Source: Streptomyces nymphaeiformis
GTDB taxonomy: Bacteria > Actinomycetota > Actinomycetes > Streptomycetales > Streptomycetaceae
Direction of reading: 5' to 3'
Length of the DNA stretch: 64,000 nucleotides
Assembly: GCF_014203895.1 (NCBI RefSeq)
Contig: NZ_JACHJY010000009.1
Span: forward strand, 62,001 to 126,000
Under the pieces are notes generated by a model that was given only the letters and a program-made list of their open reading frames with translations, was not told the DNA's origin and searched no databases. The translations under genes were made by a program, and so were the position numbers. This document shows, piece after piece, positions 36,550-43,352 of the stretch (its first letter is position 1; every line of letters begins with the position of its first letter).

Positions 36550-36717
36550 GGGCGACCTCTTCCGTCGTCCCCCGCAGGGGCCGACCGCTTCCGTCGTCCC
36601 TCCCCCCGACCCTCCCCCCACCCTCGTTCCGACCCTCCCTTCCGCAAGGGTCACCCCCCGCCACGACGCGGGTCGACGCGGGTAGGTTCCTCCCCCTCCG
36701 CGTATTACGTTGAGGAA

Positions 36718-37125
36718 ATGCCGTCCATCGCACTCGTCACCCTCGTCGTCCGTGATTACGACGAGGCCATCGCCTTCTACACCGACGCCGTCGGCTTCGA
36801 GCTGGTCGAGGACACCGACCGCGGCGACGGAAGCCGCTGGGTCGTCGTCCGGCCGCGCGGCGCGGCCGGTGTCGGCGGCCTCGGCAACGCCGGGCTGCTC
36901 CTTGCACGCGCGAAGAACGAGGAGCAGGAGGCCTCCGTCGGCAACCAGACGGGCGGCCGGGTCGGCTTCTTCCTCCACACCGAGGACTTCGCCGGCGACC
37001 ACGAGCGCATGACGGCCGCCGGGGTGAAGTTCCTGGAGGAGCCGCGTCACGAGCCGTACGGGTCGGTCGCCGTCTTCGAGGACCTCTACGGCAACCGCTG
37101 GGACCTTCTGCAGCCCGCCGAATAA
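36718..37125 (+). CDS. Glyoxalase/bleomycin-resistance (VOC) family protein
   Basis: A 135-residue vicinal-oxygen-chelate fold protein: SIALVTLVVRDYDEAIAFYTDAVGFELVEDT for the first beta-alpha-beta unit and GSVAVFEDLYGNRWDLLQP for the end of the second, both family signatures. Metal ligands would include the Glu of VFED; the first ligand His is not at its usual place. It may bind a drug or act on a small electrophile. Start ATG 36718 has GAGGA only one base upstream and a TATTAC hexamer 10 bases before the start, so the message may be leaderless. Its stop is 33 bases before the strong hairpin at 37159. Confidence 0.87.
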   Translation: MPSIALVTLVVRDYDEAIAFYTDAVGFELVEDTDRGDGSRWVVVRPRGAAGVGGLGNAGLLLARAKNEEQEASVGNQTGGRVGFFLHTEDFAGDHERMTAAGVKFLEEPRHEPYGSVAVFEDLYGNRWDLLQPAE

Positions 37126-37158
37126 TTCGGTGTCGCCCGCGCGGCGGCGCTCCCTACA

Positions 37159-37198
37159 CTCGCGGCACGGCGCACCGACCGGTGTGCCGTGCCGCGAG
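37159..37198 (+). terminator. 18-bp stem hairpin after the VOC gene and before the leader peptide
   Basis: The arm CTCGCGGCACGGCGCACC (37159-37176) pairs with 37181-37198 over 18 bp with one G-U pair, around a GACC loop. It may terminate the VOC transcript, although no T-run follows, or lie in the 5' leader of the ribosomal-protection gene, because the bases just before it (TACACT, 37155-37160) look like a -10 box. Either reading makes it regulatory. Confidence 0.7.
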
Positions 37199-37222
37199 AG
37201 TGTCCACCGAGGAGAGCCGACC

Positions 37223-37309
37223 GTGCGTACGCGCCGCTTCGACGTGATCCTCGCCTCTCGCTCCGGCCGATGGCGGCTGCGCGCCCGCCATCGCCGACCC
37301 GTGACGTGA
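37223..37309 (+). CDS. Putative 28-residue Arg-rich leader peptide (uORF)
   Basis: A 28-codon frame starts with GTG 37223, 8 bases after a perfect GAGGAG at 37209-37214, a stronger ribosome binding site than that of the GTPase gene itself. Ten of 28 residues are Arg, mostly in the second half (RWRLRARHRRP). It ends at TGA 37309, 76 bases before the GTPase start and 4 bases before a small hairpin. Such leader peptides control tet- and erm-type resistance genes and WhiB7/WblC-linked genes by ribosome stalling. That role is inferred here from position and architecture. Confidence 0.55.
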   Translation: MRTRRFDVILASRSGRWRLRARHRRPVT

Positions 37310-37313
37310 CCAC

Positions 37314-37328
37314 GATCCCGTAGGGATC
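37314..37328 (+). promoter_or_regulatory. Small hairpin between leader peptide and GTPase gene
   Basis: GATCCC and GGGATC pair over 6 bp with a GTA loop, four bases after the leader-peptide stop codon. A ribosome halted near the end of the leader peptide would cover this hairpin or leave it free, so it could be part of an attenuator. It is too small to be a strong terminator on its own. Confidence 0.45.
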
Positions 37329-37385
37329 CGTCCGGGAATCGCGCTGCCCCGTTCTTCACGAGACGCAGCAGCGAAAGGCACCACC

Positions 37386-38330
37386 ATGCGTATCCGCAAC
37401 CTCGGCATCCTCGCCCACGTCGACGCCGGCAAGACCACCGTCACCGAGCGGTTCCTGTACCTGACCGGCGCCACCCACAAACGCGGCGAGGTCCACGACG
37501 GCACGACCGTCACGGACTTCGACCCGCAGGAGCGGGACCGGGGCATCACGATCTTCGCCGCGGCCGTCAGCTGCGACTGGGCGGACCACCGGATCAACCT
37601 GATCGACACGCCCGGTCACGTCGACTTCTCCGACGAGGTCGAGCGCTCGCTGCGCGTCCTCGACGGCGCCGTCGCCGTCTTCGACGCCGTCGCGGGCGTC
37701 GAGCCGCAGAGCGAGTCGGTGTGGCGCCAGGCCGACCGGCACGGCGTCCCGCGCCTCGCGTTCGTCAACAAGCTGGACCGCGCGGGCGCGGAGCTCGACG
37801 GCGCCGTCGAGTCGATCCGTACGCGCCTGGGCACCGTCCCGCTCCCCGTCCAGCTCCCCATCGGGCGCGAGGACGGCTTCACGGGAGTCGTGGACCTGGT
37901 CAGGATGCGGGCGTACGTGTGGGCCGACGGCGCCGACGCCTTCGCCGACCTGCCGGTCCCCGACGAGCTCGGGGCCGAGGCGCGGCGCCGCAGGCGAGTC
38001 CTTGAGGAGACGGTGGCGGAGCTGCACCCGGGAGCCCTGGAGGAGTTCTGCGCGGAGGGGGCGCTCTCCGCCGGGACCCTCACGGGCGCCCTGCGCGACC
38101 TCACCCTCTCCGGCGAGGCCGTCGTCGTGCTGTGCGGCTCGGCGTACCGCAACCGGGGCATCGAGCCGCTGCTCGACGCCGTCGTCGCGTACCTCCCGGC
38201 CCCGTCGGACATGCCGCCGGTGCGCGGCGAGGTCCCGGCGGACCCGGAGGCGCCGTTCACCGCGCTCGCGTTCAAGGTGAACGCGAGCGCCACCGGCCGG
38301 ATGACCTACCTCCGAGTATGCGCGAGATGA
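37386..38330 (+). pseudogene. Ribosomal-protection GTPase (EF-G/Tet/Otr type), truncated by prophage insertion
   Basis: The first 311 or so residues match translational GTPases that free ribosomes from tetracycline-like drugs (TetM/OtrA group). All G motifs are present: AHVDAGKTT (G1, near 10-18), DRGIT (G2), DTPGH (G3), NKLD (G4) and CGSA (G5). Domain II begins (TALAFKVNASATGRMTYLRV) but after that the frame runs into foreign DNA and stops three codons later (CAR, stop). Normal proteins are about twice as long, with domains II-V that contact the decoding site, so this product should not protect ribosomes. ATG 37386 follows GAAAGG. The missing 3' half should lie beyond the right window edge. 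Confidence 0.9.
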
Positions 38331-38335
38331 ATCCT
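38305..38335. other. Left junction of the integrated element (attL)
   Basis: Homology to the GTPase gene is normal through the codons for GRMTYLR and breaks within the next few codons. The convergently oriented integrase gene ends 59 bases further right. The common core of the attachment site should therefore lie within roughly 38295-38330. Its exact extent cannot be read because the right junction is outside the window. Confidence 0.7.
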
Positions 38336-38376
38336 TGCAGCTCAGCGCCACGTAAAAGGGCCTCATGCGCTGCATC

Positions 38377-38398
38377 TCTCACAATTTCTCACATGAGA
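38377..38398. repeat. Paired TCTCACA repeats near attL
   Basis: TCTCACA occurs at 38377-38383 and 38387-38393, ten bases apart, and the second copy is part of the dyad TCTCA-CA-TGAGA (38387-38398). They overlap the integrase stop codon, about 50-70 bases from the junction, where arm-type integrase or excisionase sites are expected. Function is inferred from position only. Confidence 0.35.
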
Positions 38399-39576
38399 GC
38401 TTTGCGGTCTCCGCCGTGAAACACGTCCAGAGCCTCGGCTGCGCCCCTCATATCCTCGGCCTCGATCGACACGTACTTACGCTTAGTGAAGGACGCGTTC
38501 GTGTGCCCGGCCCAGGCGGCGAGGATGACATCGGGAACCCCGGCCAGAGCCAGGGCCTTCAGTACCGCGTGTCGGGCGTCGTACAGCCTCACCCTCCGCA
38601 GACCCACCTTCTCCATCTGCTTGTAGGCGTGCTCCCGCAGGAGCCTGGTGTTCAGCGGAACGCCCAGCTCGTCCACGACGACGTATCCGCTGTCGGTGTA
38701 CGCCTCGCCCGCAGCCAGCCTCTCAGCGTCCTGCCGCTCCCGGAAAGCCAGAAGCATCTCCCACGGGGCCCGCGGCAGCGGCAGGGAGCGTTCGCCGGAC
38801 GAGGTCTTGGTGTCCTTCTCGATGACCTTGCTGTTCGACACCATGGTCCGGGTCGTCGTGATGGACAGGATCCCGTTCTCAAGGTCGATGTCGGTCCAGC
38901 GCTGGCCGCACACCTCGGCCGGCCGCAGACCCATCAGCGACAGCAGCAGCGGGGCGAACAGCCGGTCTTCGGCAATGCCGCGCACGAACGTCTGCACCTC
39001 AACCACGGTCCACGGCTTGACCCGGGTTCGCTCCCGCTTGTCGGTCTTCCTGTCCGCCAGGGACACGCGAACGAACTTTGCGGGATTCACCGGGATCAGC
39101 TTGCGGATGACGGCGCGATCCAGGGCGCTCTTCAGGCGCGTAAGTTGCCCCTCAACGGACGTCGCCGACAGCCTCGTTCCCACCTGGCCGCCCTTCCTGC
39201 GCCCCGTCGCGATGGTCTCGTCGACGCAGTCCTGGATGTGATCCTCGGTCAGCTCCTGCAGGCGGATCCGGCCGAGCTTGGCGCGGAAGTGGACCAAGGC
39301 AGTCTGGTAGTTCACGATCGTCGTCTCTTCGACGTCGCGCCGCTTGTACTCGAGCCATTGGTCCAGCCACTCCCCCAGCGTGATCTTACTGGGGGCGATG
39401 AACGTTCCAGCGGTTCGCTGATGAAGAATGCGGTCTCGTTCGTTCTTGACCTCGGTCTTCGTGTCTCGCGTGATGGTGAGCTGGATGCGCTTGCCGTTCT
39501 CGTCGTGGCCGGCGTCGACCACGACTCGGTAGCGCACCGTGCCATCACGCAAGACGATTCGCTTGGGTTCAGCCAT
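38389..39576 (-). CDS. int: Tyrosine site-specific integrase
   Basis: A 395-residue phage-type integrase. An N-terminal arm-binding-like region (about 1-60) precedes the SAM-like core-binding domain (LGEWLDQWLEYKRRDVEETT) and the catalytic domain. Catalytic residues are Arg 218 (GLRPAEV), a Lys near 257 (TKTSSGERSLPL), Arg 335 in YDARH (Tyr 332 replaces the common His), His 358 in WAGHT, and nucleophile Tyr 368 in RKYVS. It catalyses recombination at the site in the ribosomal-protection gene 59 bases from its stop codon. Its start overlaps the end of the upstream XRE gene by 8 bases, so translation is probably coupled. Confidence 0.95.
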   Translation of the reverse strand: MAEPKRIVLRDGTVRYRVVVDAGHDENGKRIQLTITRDTKTEVKNERDRILHQRTAGTFIAPSKITLGEWLDQWLEYKRRDVEETTIVNYQTALVHFRAKLGRIRLQELTEDHIQDCVDETIATGRRKGGQVGTRLSATSVEGQLTRLKSALDRAVIRKLIPVNPAKFVRVSLADRKTDKRERTRVKPWTVVEVQTFVRGIAEDRLFAPLLLSLMGLRPAEVCGQRWTDIDLENGILSITTTRTMVSNSKVIEKDTKTSSGERSLPLPRAPWEMLLAFRERQDAERLAAGEAYTDSGYVVVDELGVPLNTRLLREHAYKQMEKVGLRRVRLYDARHAVLKALALAGVPDVILAAWAGHTNASFTKRKYVSIEAEDMRGAAEALDVFHGGDRKALM

Positions 39577-39892
39577 CGCTTCGCACCCTCTTCACCGAGC
39601 CGCCGTAGGCCGCCCCACGGTCTTCTTCCTGGGAGCGCAGAAGCTCCGCAGGCATGACTTCCAGCACGGCCGCGAGGGCCGCGAGGTCATCCACGTCGAC
39701 ACGCCTGACGCCGCTGCAGACGCCAGCTCTGGCACCCCTCTCGATCTTGCCGAGGGCATCCTCTCCAAGGTGGCGGCCGTGCCGCTCCAGGGCCTCAGCA
39801 AGGCCTCTGAGACTGAGACCCCTCTCGCCTCGAAGCCGCCGCACATTGGCCGCGACCGCCCTTCCGGTCCGTCCGAACTCGATTCGGCTCAC
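39569..39892 (-). CDS. XRE-family HTH regulator coupled to the integrase
   Basis: A 107-residue DNA-binding protein. The helix-turn-helix covers about residues 12-70: VAANVRRLRGERGLSLRGLAEALE and later VDVDDLAALAAVLEVMPAELL, the usual XRE spacing. It starts with GTG 39892 close behind GGAGG and overlaps int by 8 bases, so it is the first gene of a two-gene integrase operon. It probably represses its own promoter or the divergent excisionase-like gene, across the dyad-rich region 39912-39950. The family is common next to integrases in Streptomyces elements. Confidence 0.85.
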   Translation of the reverse strand: MSRIEFGRTGRAVAANVRRLRGERGLSLRGLAEALERHGRHLGEDALGKIERGARAGVCSGVRRVDVDDLAALAAVLEVMPAELLRSQEEDRGAAYGGSVKRVRSDG

Positions 39893-39911
39893 GAATCCTC
39901 CATGCTCAGAC

Positions 39912-39955
39912 CTAGCGGCACACCGCCGCTAGCTTCCGCTATAATAGCGGCTAGC
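39912..39955. promoter_or_regulatory. Dyad-rich divergent promoter/operator with perfect TATAAT
   Basis: Half-sites CTAGCGG (39912-39918) and CCGCTAG (39926-39932) form one inverted repeat. CCGCTAT (39936-39942) and ATAGCGG (39944-39950) form a perfect 15-bp palindrome, whose centre contains a consensus -10 box TATAAT (39940-39945, plus strand) and ATTATA-like sequence on the other strand. Repressor binding would occlude the -10 region for the excisionase-like gene and possibly the integrase operon. The same half-site recurs at 41321-41351. Confidence 0.75.
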
Positions 39956-40009
39956 ATCTTGTCAGCACGGACGGACGACAGCGGCACCGAAGATCCGACA
40001 GGAGAAGCC

Positions 40010-40303
40010 GTGAGCACAGAGCGCGCGAGCACCCCGGACACCACGAGATCAAGATCACGCAAAAGCTCTCCGCAGCCGACACTCGCGGACATTCGCAAGT
40101 GGCCCGCCACGGTCAGCGTCCCGAAGGCCGCCAGCGCCATCGGCTGCAGCAAGAGCCACCTGCACGAGCGGATCAAGCGCGGCGACTCCCCCGTGAAGAC
40201 GATTCCGCTCGGCACCCGCCACGTCGTCATCACGGCCGATCTCGTGCGTCTCCTTTCCGGCGCCCCCAGTCTGGGCAGCGAAGAGACGCAACAGGCGGCC
40301 TGA
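40010..40303 (+). CDS. Excisionase-like helix-turn-helix protein
   Basis: A 97-residue small basic protein. The C-terminal half has the MerR/excisionase-type winged helix: TVSVPKAASAIGCSKSHLHERIKRGDSPVKTIPLGTRHVVITADLVRLL, where the conserved start (VSVPKAA) and the wing (PLGTRHVV) match HTH_17 excisionase-like proteins. The first 30 residues are a disordered Ser/Thr/Arg tract. It is divergent from the XRE-int operon, the normal place for xis. Start GTG 40010 follows AGGAGAAG. A strong terminator follows at 40313-40343. Confidence 0.78.
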   Translation: MSTERASTPDTTRSRSRKSSPQPTLADIRKWPATVSVPKAASAIGCSKSHLHERIKRGDSPVKTIPLGTRHVVITADLVRLLSGAPSLGSEETQQAA

Positions 40304-40312
40304 GCAGTAAAC

Positions 40313-40343
40313 AAGGGCGTCCCGAGAGATCGGGGCGCCCTTT
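40313..40343 (+). terminator. Rho-independent-type terminator after the excisionase-like gene
   Basis: AAGGGCGTCCCGA (40313-40325) pairs with TCGGGGCGCCCTT (40330-40342) over 13 bp with one G-U pair and a GAGA tetraloop, followed by a short T-rich tail (TTTCATCT). It begins 10 bases after the stop codon and is the clearest terminator in the lysogeny region. Confidence 0.85.
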
Positions 40344-40403
40344 CATCTATGGCCGCGGCGACCCGGCGATGTCCCCGTCGCCGGATGCCGCAACGTCTGA
40401 CTG

Positions 40404-40604
40404 TTACGCGCCACGGCCCAACTTGCAGCCTTTGCACGTCGCACAGTCCCCACCACTGCGCCTGACGACAGCGCGCATGCTCCGCTGCCGGTCGACGTCT
40501 TGGAAGACGCCGGGCGGCGCTACACAGATCATCTTCCCATCGGCTACGCCGACCCAGCCTTCGAACGTCGGGTCAAGATCGGCGACGAGCAGACTCCTGC
40601 GCAT
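40404..40604 (-). CDS. Small Cys-containing hypothetical protein
   Basis: A 66-residue frame that begins ATG 40604, about 8 bases after an AGGGGGG tract, a strong ribosome binding site. The sequence is well patterned (RRSLLVADLDPTFEGWVGV) and ends with a Cys cluster CATCKGCKLG, a possible zinc or redox knuckle. It lies alone in an otherwise gene-free stretch (40344-40760) between the xis-like terminator and the leftward repressor gene; the rest of that stretch holds nothing I recognise. The call rests on the ribosome binding site and composition only. Confidence 0.5.
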   Translation of the reverse strand: MRRSLLVADLDPTFEGWVGVADGKMICVAPPGVFQDVDRQRSMRAVVRRSGGDCATCKGCKLGRGA

Positions 40605-40760
40605 ACCGAGTTCCCCCCTTCCGGGTGCTGCGGGGAACCCCCAAGGTCCTTCGACTCTGCCACGGATGCAGCTAACTGTGGCCAGTACGAGCTAAGAATC
40701 TAGGACGACTTTCAATGAAACGCGGTGACTCAAAAAGGTTGTACTCCGATTGGCCGAGTT

Positions 40761-41183
40761 TCAATCCTTGAGGATGCCGCGCTGGCGCAGCTCCTCCATG
40801 ACTTTGGCGTTGAGCTTGAGGATGTCGTCGCCGGTCAGGTCACCTCGGGTGGCGACGACGGCGCTGCGAACCGCGTCCCCCACGGCCCGCTCTAGTTCGC
40901 TTGACGGGATCTCGGTGAGGCGCACGTCCGGGTCGGCGTCGGACGGCGCACTGAGGAGCGGCTCTCCCCCGCGGGCGACTGCCATGCAGCCTCCGGGTGC
41001 CCACTGGAGGACTCGCTCGATCTCCGCGTACTTGGTGTCGCGCACCGTCAGTGCGTTCTCGACGCGTTTCCAGGTGTCCTTACTGATGCCGGCGGCTCGT
41101 GCCGCAGGTTCCACGCCCAGGTGGAGCTGGGTGCGGCGGAGTCTCACGTACTCCGCGAGGCGGTGAAGGTCGAGGGCTGCCAT
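40761..41183 (-). CDS. Phage repressor-like XRE/HTH protein
   Basis: A 140-residue protein. The N-terminal HTH reads LAEYVRLRRTQLHLGVEPAARAAGISKDTWKRVENALTVRDTKYAEIERVLQW (about 8-60), the XRE pattern with a slightly unusual turn. The C-terminal half is acidic and helical (SSELERAVGDAVRSAVVATRGDLTGDDILKLNAKVMEELRQRG) and may dimerise. It is transcribed divergently from the cro-like gene at 41371, the classic immunity-switch layout, so it is the best candidate for the lysogeny repressor. No strong ribosome binding site precedes ATG 41183, which may mean a leaderless repressor-maintenance transcript. Confidence 0.72.
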   Translation of the reverse strand: MAALDLHRLAEYVRLRRTQLHLGVEPAARAAGISKDTWKRVENALTVRDTKYAEIERVLQWAPGGCMAVARGGEPLLSAPSDADPDVRLTEIPSSELERAVGDAVRSAVVATRGDLTGDDILKLNAKVMEELRQRGILKD

Positions 41184-41202
41184 GAGTCCATCTTGGCAGG
41201 AC

Positions 41203-41370
41203 CAGCTAGGAGCAGCCAGGAGCAGGGCGAAGAGCGGCTAGAAGTAACACACGCGCGACCGAGCGTGACCGGGATTGAGCAAGATCTCTCTCTGCCCACG
41301 GGAGCACAAGACGCAAAGTCCCGCTAACTCCCGCTAGACAACACCCGCTATCTCCAGCTAGCTTCTAGCC
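41203..41370. promoter_or_regulatory. Immunity-type divergent operator region
   Basis: The 187-bp gap between the repressor-like and cro-like genes holds many related sites: CAGCTAG (41203-41209), CGGCTAG (41235-41241), CCGCTAA (41321-41327), CCGCTAG (41331-41337), CCGCTAT (41345-41351), AGCTAGC (41356-41362) and CTAGCC just before the cro-like start. Several of these match the half-sites of the integrase/excisionase promoter (39912-39950), suggesting one shared repressor. A second repeat, AGGAGCAG, occurs twice at about 41208-41225. Confidence 0.72.
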
Positions 41371-41625
41371 ATGGAACAACCCCCTCCCACCTACGAGGTG
41401 AACGGGGCGGAAATCCGCAAGGCCCGCATGCACGCAGGTCTGGGAACGGACGAAGCGGCCGAGGCCGCCGGCATAAGCCGGCCGTACCTCAACCACCTCG
41501 AAACCGGCTACCGCACCCGCATGAGGCCGGGCACCTACGCCCGGCTCCGCCGAACCCTCGGCATAGAGGCGGACGACACCCGCCTGCTGCAGCGAGAACC
41601 CACGACGAAAGAAGAGGTGACATGA
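41371..41625 (+). CDS. Cro-like XRE-family HTH protein
   Basis: An 84-residue DNA-binding protein that is almost all helix-turn-helix: GAEIRKARMHAGLGTDEAAEAAGISRPYLNHLETGYRTRMRPGTYARLRRTLGIEA (about 12-67). It is the first gene of the long rightward early operon and faces the repressor-like gene, so a Cro-type role at the lytic/lysogenic switch is plausible. It is translated from ATG 41371, directly preceded by the CTAGCC half-site rather than a Shine-Dalgarno sequence, so its message may be leaderless. The stop overlaps the next start (ATGA). Confidence 0.82.
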   Translation: MEQPPPTYEVNGAEIRKARMHAGLGTDEAAEAAGISRPYLNHLETGYRTRMRPGTYARLRRTLGIEADDTRLLQREPTTKEEVT

Positions 41626-41948
41626 CCACCCGCCGGACCACGCCGAAGACGCTGGAGCCTGTCTACACCGTCAAGGAAGCAGCCTGGCTCCTCAAGCTGG
41701 CGGACGAGACGAAGCCGGAAGGCGGAGTGCGGTTCCTCCGCGACGGCGTCAACCGCGAGCACGACCCGTTCCCGCACGCCCGGATCAACGGACAGCTGCG
41801 GTTCAGCGAGAGCCAGCTCGCCGAGATCTTCGAGCGCCACATCAACGCGCCGAACACCCGCACCGGCCGGCCCCGCATGAAGAGGCGTGCCGCCAAGCGG
41901 TCCTCCTCGCCGAGGCCGGTCGCCGCCTGTCAGGCCCTCGCCGCCTAG
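41622..41948 (+). CDS. Small helix-turn-helix/excisionase-like protein
   Basis: A 108-residue basic protein. PVYTVKEAAWLLKLADETKPEGGVRFLRDGV followed by FPHARINGQLRFSESQLAEIFERH (about 12-75) resembles the MerR-like winged helix of excisionase and HTH_17 proteins, with the recognition helix around TVKEAAWLL and the wing around ARINGQLRF. The C-terminus is an Arg/Lys-rich tail (RPRMKRRAAKRSSS). It follows the cro-like gene with a 4-bp overlap. With the other excisionase-like protein at 40010, the element has two candidates for directionality control. Confidence 0.68.
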   Translation: MTTRRTTPKTLEPVYTVKEAAWLLKLADETKPEGGVRFLRDGVNREHDPFPHARINGQLRFSESQLAEIFERHINAPNTRTGRPRMKRRAAKRSSSPRPVAACQALAA

Positions 41949-42047
41949 TCGGCTATGCGGGCCGCCGCCGGGCTCCTACACCGCGACGGCCGGCCCTTCG
42001 AGATCCACCCCTCCACCGCAATCACCTGCGAGAGAGAAGAGGACCCC

Positions 42048-42305
42048 GTGTCCCGAGTATCCCCCATGCACCACCAGTTGGTGCCCGTCCCGATCCCGGA
42101 CGCCGTCGCCACGCTGATCGGCCGGCAGATCCCCGAGCACGTGCTGGCCGCCGAGGCCGAGGCGATCAACCTCGCCTACAACGTCACCCTGTGCCGGGCA
42201 CCCCAGTACCGCGAGGCCCGCGAGTACGCGCTCGCCGACCTGGCCCGCGCGAACAAGACCCTCGCCCAGTACGACCCGCGGCTCATCGTGCGAGGTGCGG
42301 CATGA
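42048..42305 (+). CDS. Hypothetical phage early protein
   Basis: An 85-residue protein I do not recognise. It is helical: PDAVATLIGRQIPEHVLAAEAEAINLAYNVTLC, then YREAREYALADLARANKTLAQYD. GTG 42048 follows AGAAGAGGA. An upstream in-frame ATG at 41955 would add 31 residues and is less likely because no ribosome binding site precedes it. The stop overlaps the next gene by 4 bases. It is part of the early operon that starts at 41371. Confidence 0.6.
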   Translation: MSRVSPMHHQLVPVPIPDAVATLIGRQIPEHVLAAEAEAINLAYNVTLCRAPQYREAREYALADLARANKTLAQYDPRLIVRGAA

Positions 42306-42553
42306 GCGCCCGCGACGAGCTGCTGAGGATGCTCCGTAGCGGAGGCGCCTCCCACTTCGAGGCTGCGAAGCAGGCCGCCGACTCATTCGGTGCCGAGGTC
42401 CTCGAGGCCACCGCCGACCGGGTCGAGCGCCGGGCCCGCCAGCTGGGCGCCGAGTGGCTCCGCGCTGACCAGGTTGTCGCCGTCATGCGACAGATCGCCG
42501 CCGACCGGGCCTTCGAAGACCCGACCGTCCCGCAGCAGAGGGGGGAGGCGTGA
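42302..42553 (+). CDS. Hypothetical phage early protein, helical
   Basis: An 83-residue, probably all-helical protein (SARDELLRMLRSGGASHFEAAKQAADSFGAEVLEATADRVE and on). No family was recognised. Its Ala/Arg-rich heptad-like pattern suggests a small coiled-coil or DNA-associated protein. Translation is coupled to the gene before it by an ATGA overlap; the next gene starts with ATG directly at its last stop base. Confidence 0.58.
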   Translation: MSARDELLRMLRSGGASHFEAAKQAADSFGAEVLEATADRVERRARQLGAEWLRADQVVAVMRQIAADRAFEDPTVPQQRGEA

Positions 42554-42765
42554 TGACCATCAACCCGATCGAGCGCCTGGACGTGCCGACGGCGCTTCTT
42601 GAGGAGCAGATCGCAGTACTGCGTGCCTCACAGGCCCGCCACGCCGCCCTCGGTAACGAGCAGGAGGTCGTCGCCGACGGCGATGCGATCTACATGCTGC
42701 TCCATCCCGAACTCTGCTCCACCGACGCCGACTACCCCGGCTGGGCCCCTGGAGGCACGCGATGA
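42553..42765 (+). CDS. Hypothetical phage early protein
   Basis: A 70-residue small protein, unrecognised. It has a helical N-terminal half (PTALLEEQIAVLRASQARHAALGNEQEVVADGDAIYMLLHPEL) and a short acidic/aromatic end (DADYPGWAP). GTG 42550 or ATG 42553 both fit. The stop overlaps the following gene by 4 bases. Confidence 0.55.
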   Translation: MTINPIERLDVPTALLEEQIAVLRASQARHAALGNEQEVVADGDAIYMLLHPELCSTDADYPGWAPGGTR

Positions 42766-43352
42766 AGTGCGCCCAGGAGCTGTTCCAGGACGGCGAGACC
42801 ATCAGCATCTACGACTGCGTCCGCGATCTCGGCCACCCCGGCGCCCACGAGGATGCCCGCGGCCAGCGGTACGCCCGTCCGGAGCCGAGGGGTGAGGCTG
42901 AGGACATCCTCGACTTCATCGAGAGCCAGGTGCCGCAGCACCGACGGTGGGGGCTCGAAGAGCGCGACTACTACGTGAAGTTCGAGGTCACCTCCGTCTA
43001 CATGGTCAAGGTCTCGGCCGAGAGCCAGGACGCCGCACTCGAGCAGTACGAGGACGGCTGCGACTTCCCCGACTTCAGCCGAGAGCAGGCCATCGACGGG
43101 TCGATCGACGTTCTCCGCCCCGACCACTACGACCGGAGCGCCCTGACCGGAGCGCCGATCGGCCCGAAGATCGCTTGCCCGGACTGCGGGGCACTCGCCA
43201 TGCACCCTGCCTGGTACCACAGCCCGTACCGGCGTTGCCACGGGCCGATCGAGTGGACCGAGGTGAAAACGCCCAACCCGCGCTACCGCTACCGGCGGGC
43301 GTTCGCCAAGAACCCGACTCCGCCCTTCCCGGTCGAGGTGGTGACGTCGTGA
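42762..43352 (+). CDS. Hypothetical phage protein with Cys/His motif
   Basis: A 196-residue protein. The first 35 residues carry two Cys and a His pair (MKCAQELF, YDCVRDLGHPGAH), a compact zinc-finger-like arrangement often seen at the start of actinophage proteins. Then come an acidic region with aromatic patches (RDYYVKFEVTSVYMVKVSAESQDAALEQYEDGCDFPDF) and a second knuckle CPDCGALAMHPAWYHSPYRRCHG near 143-165. Function unknown. It belongs to the early operon (4-bp overlap on both sides). Confidence 0.62.
   Translation: MKCAQELFQDGETISIYDCVRDLGHPGAHEDARGQRYARPEPRGEAEDILDFIESQVPQHRRWGLEERDYYVKFEVTSVYMVKVSAESQDAALEQYEDGCDFPDFSREQAIDGSIDVLRPDHYDRSALTGAPIGPKIACPDCGALAMHPAWYHSPYRRCHGPIEWTEVKTPNPRYRYRRAFAKNPTPPFPVEVVTS

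Noticed and set aside
38331..38388. tRNA gene at the integration site
   Set aside because: The junction lies within a protein-coding GTPase gene; no cloverleaf or CCA-type 3' end is seen.
41203..41241. AGGAGCAG direct repeats as a CRISPR-like array
   Set aside because: Only two imperfect copies with no spacer regularity; better explained as part of the immunity operator region.
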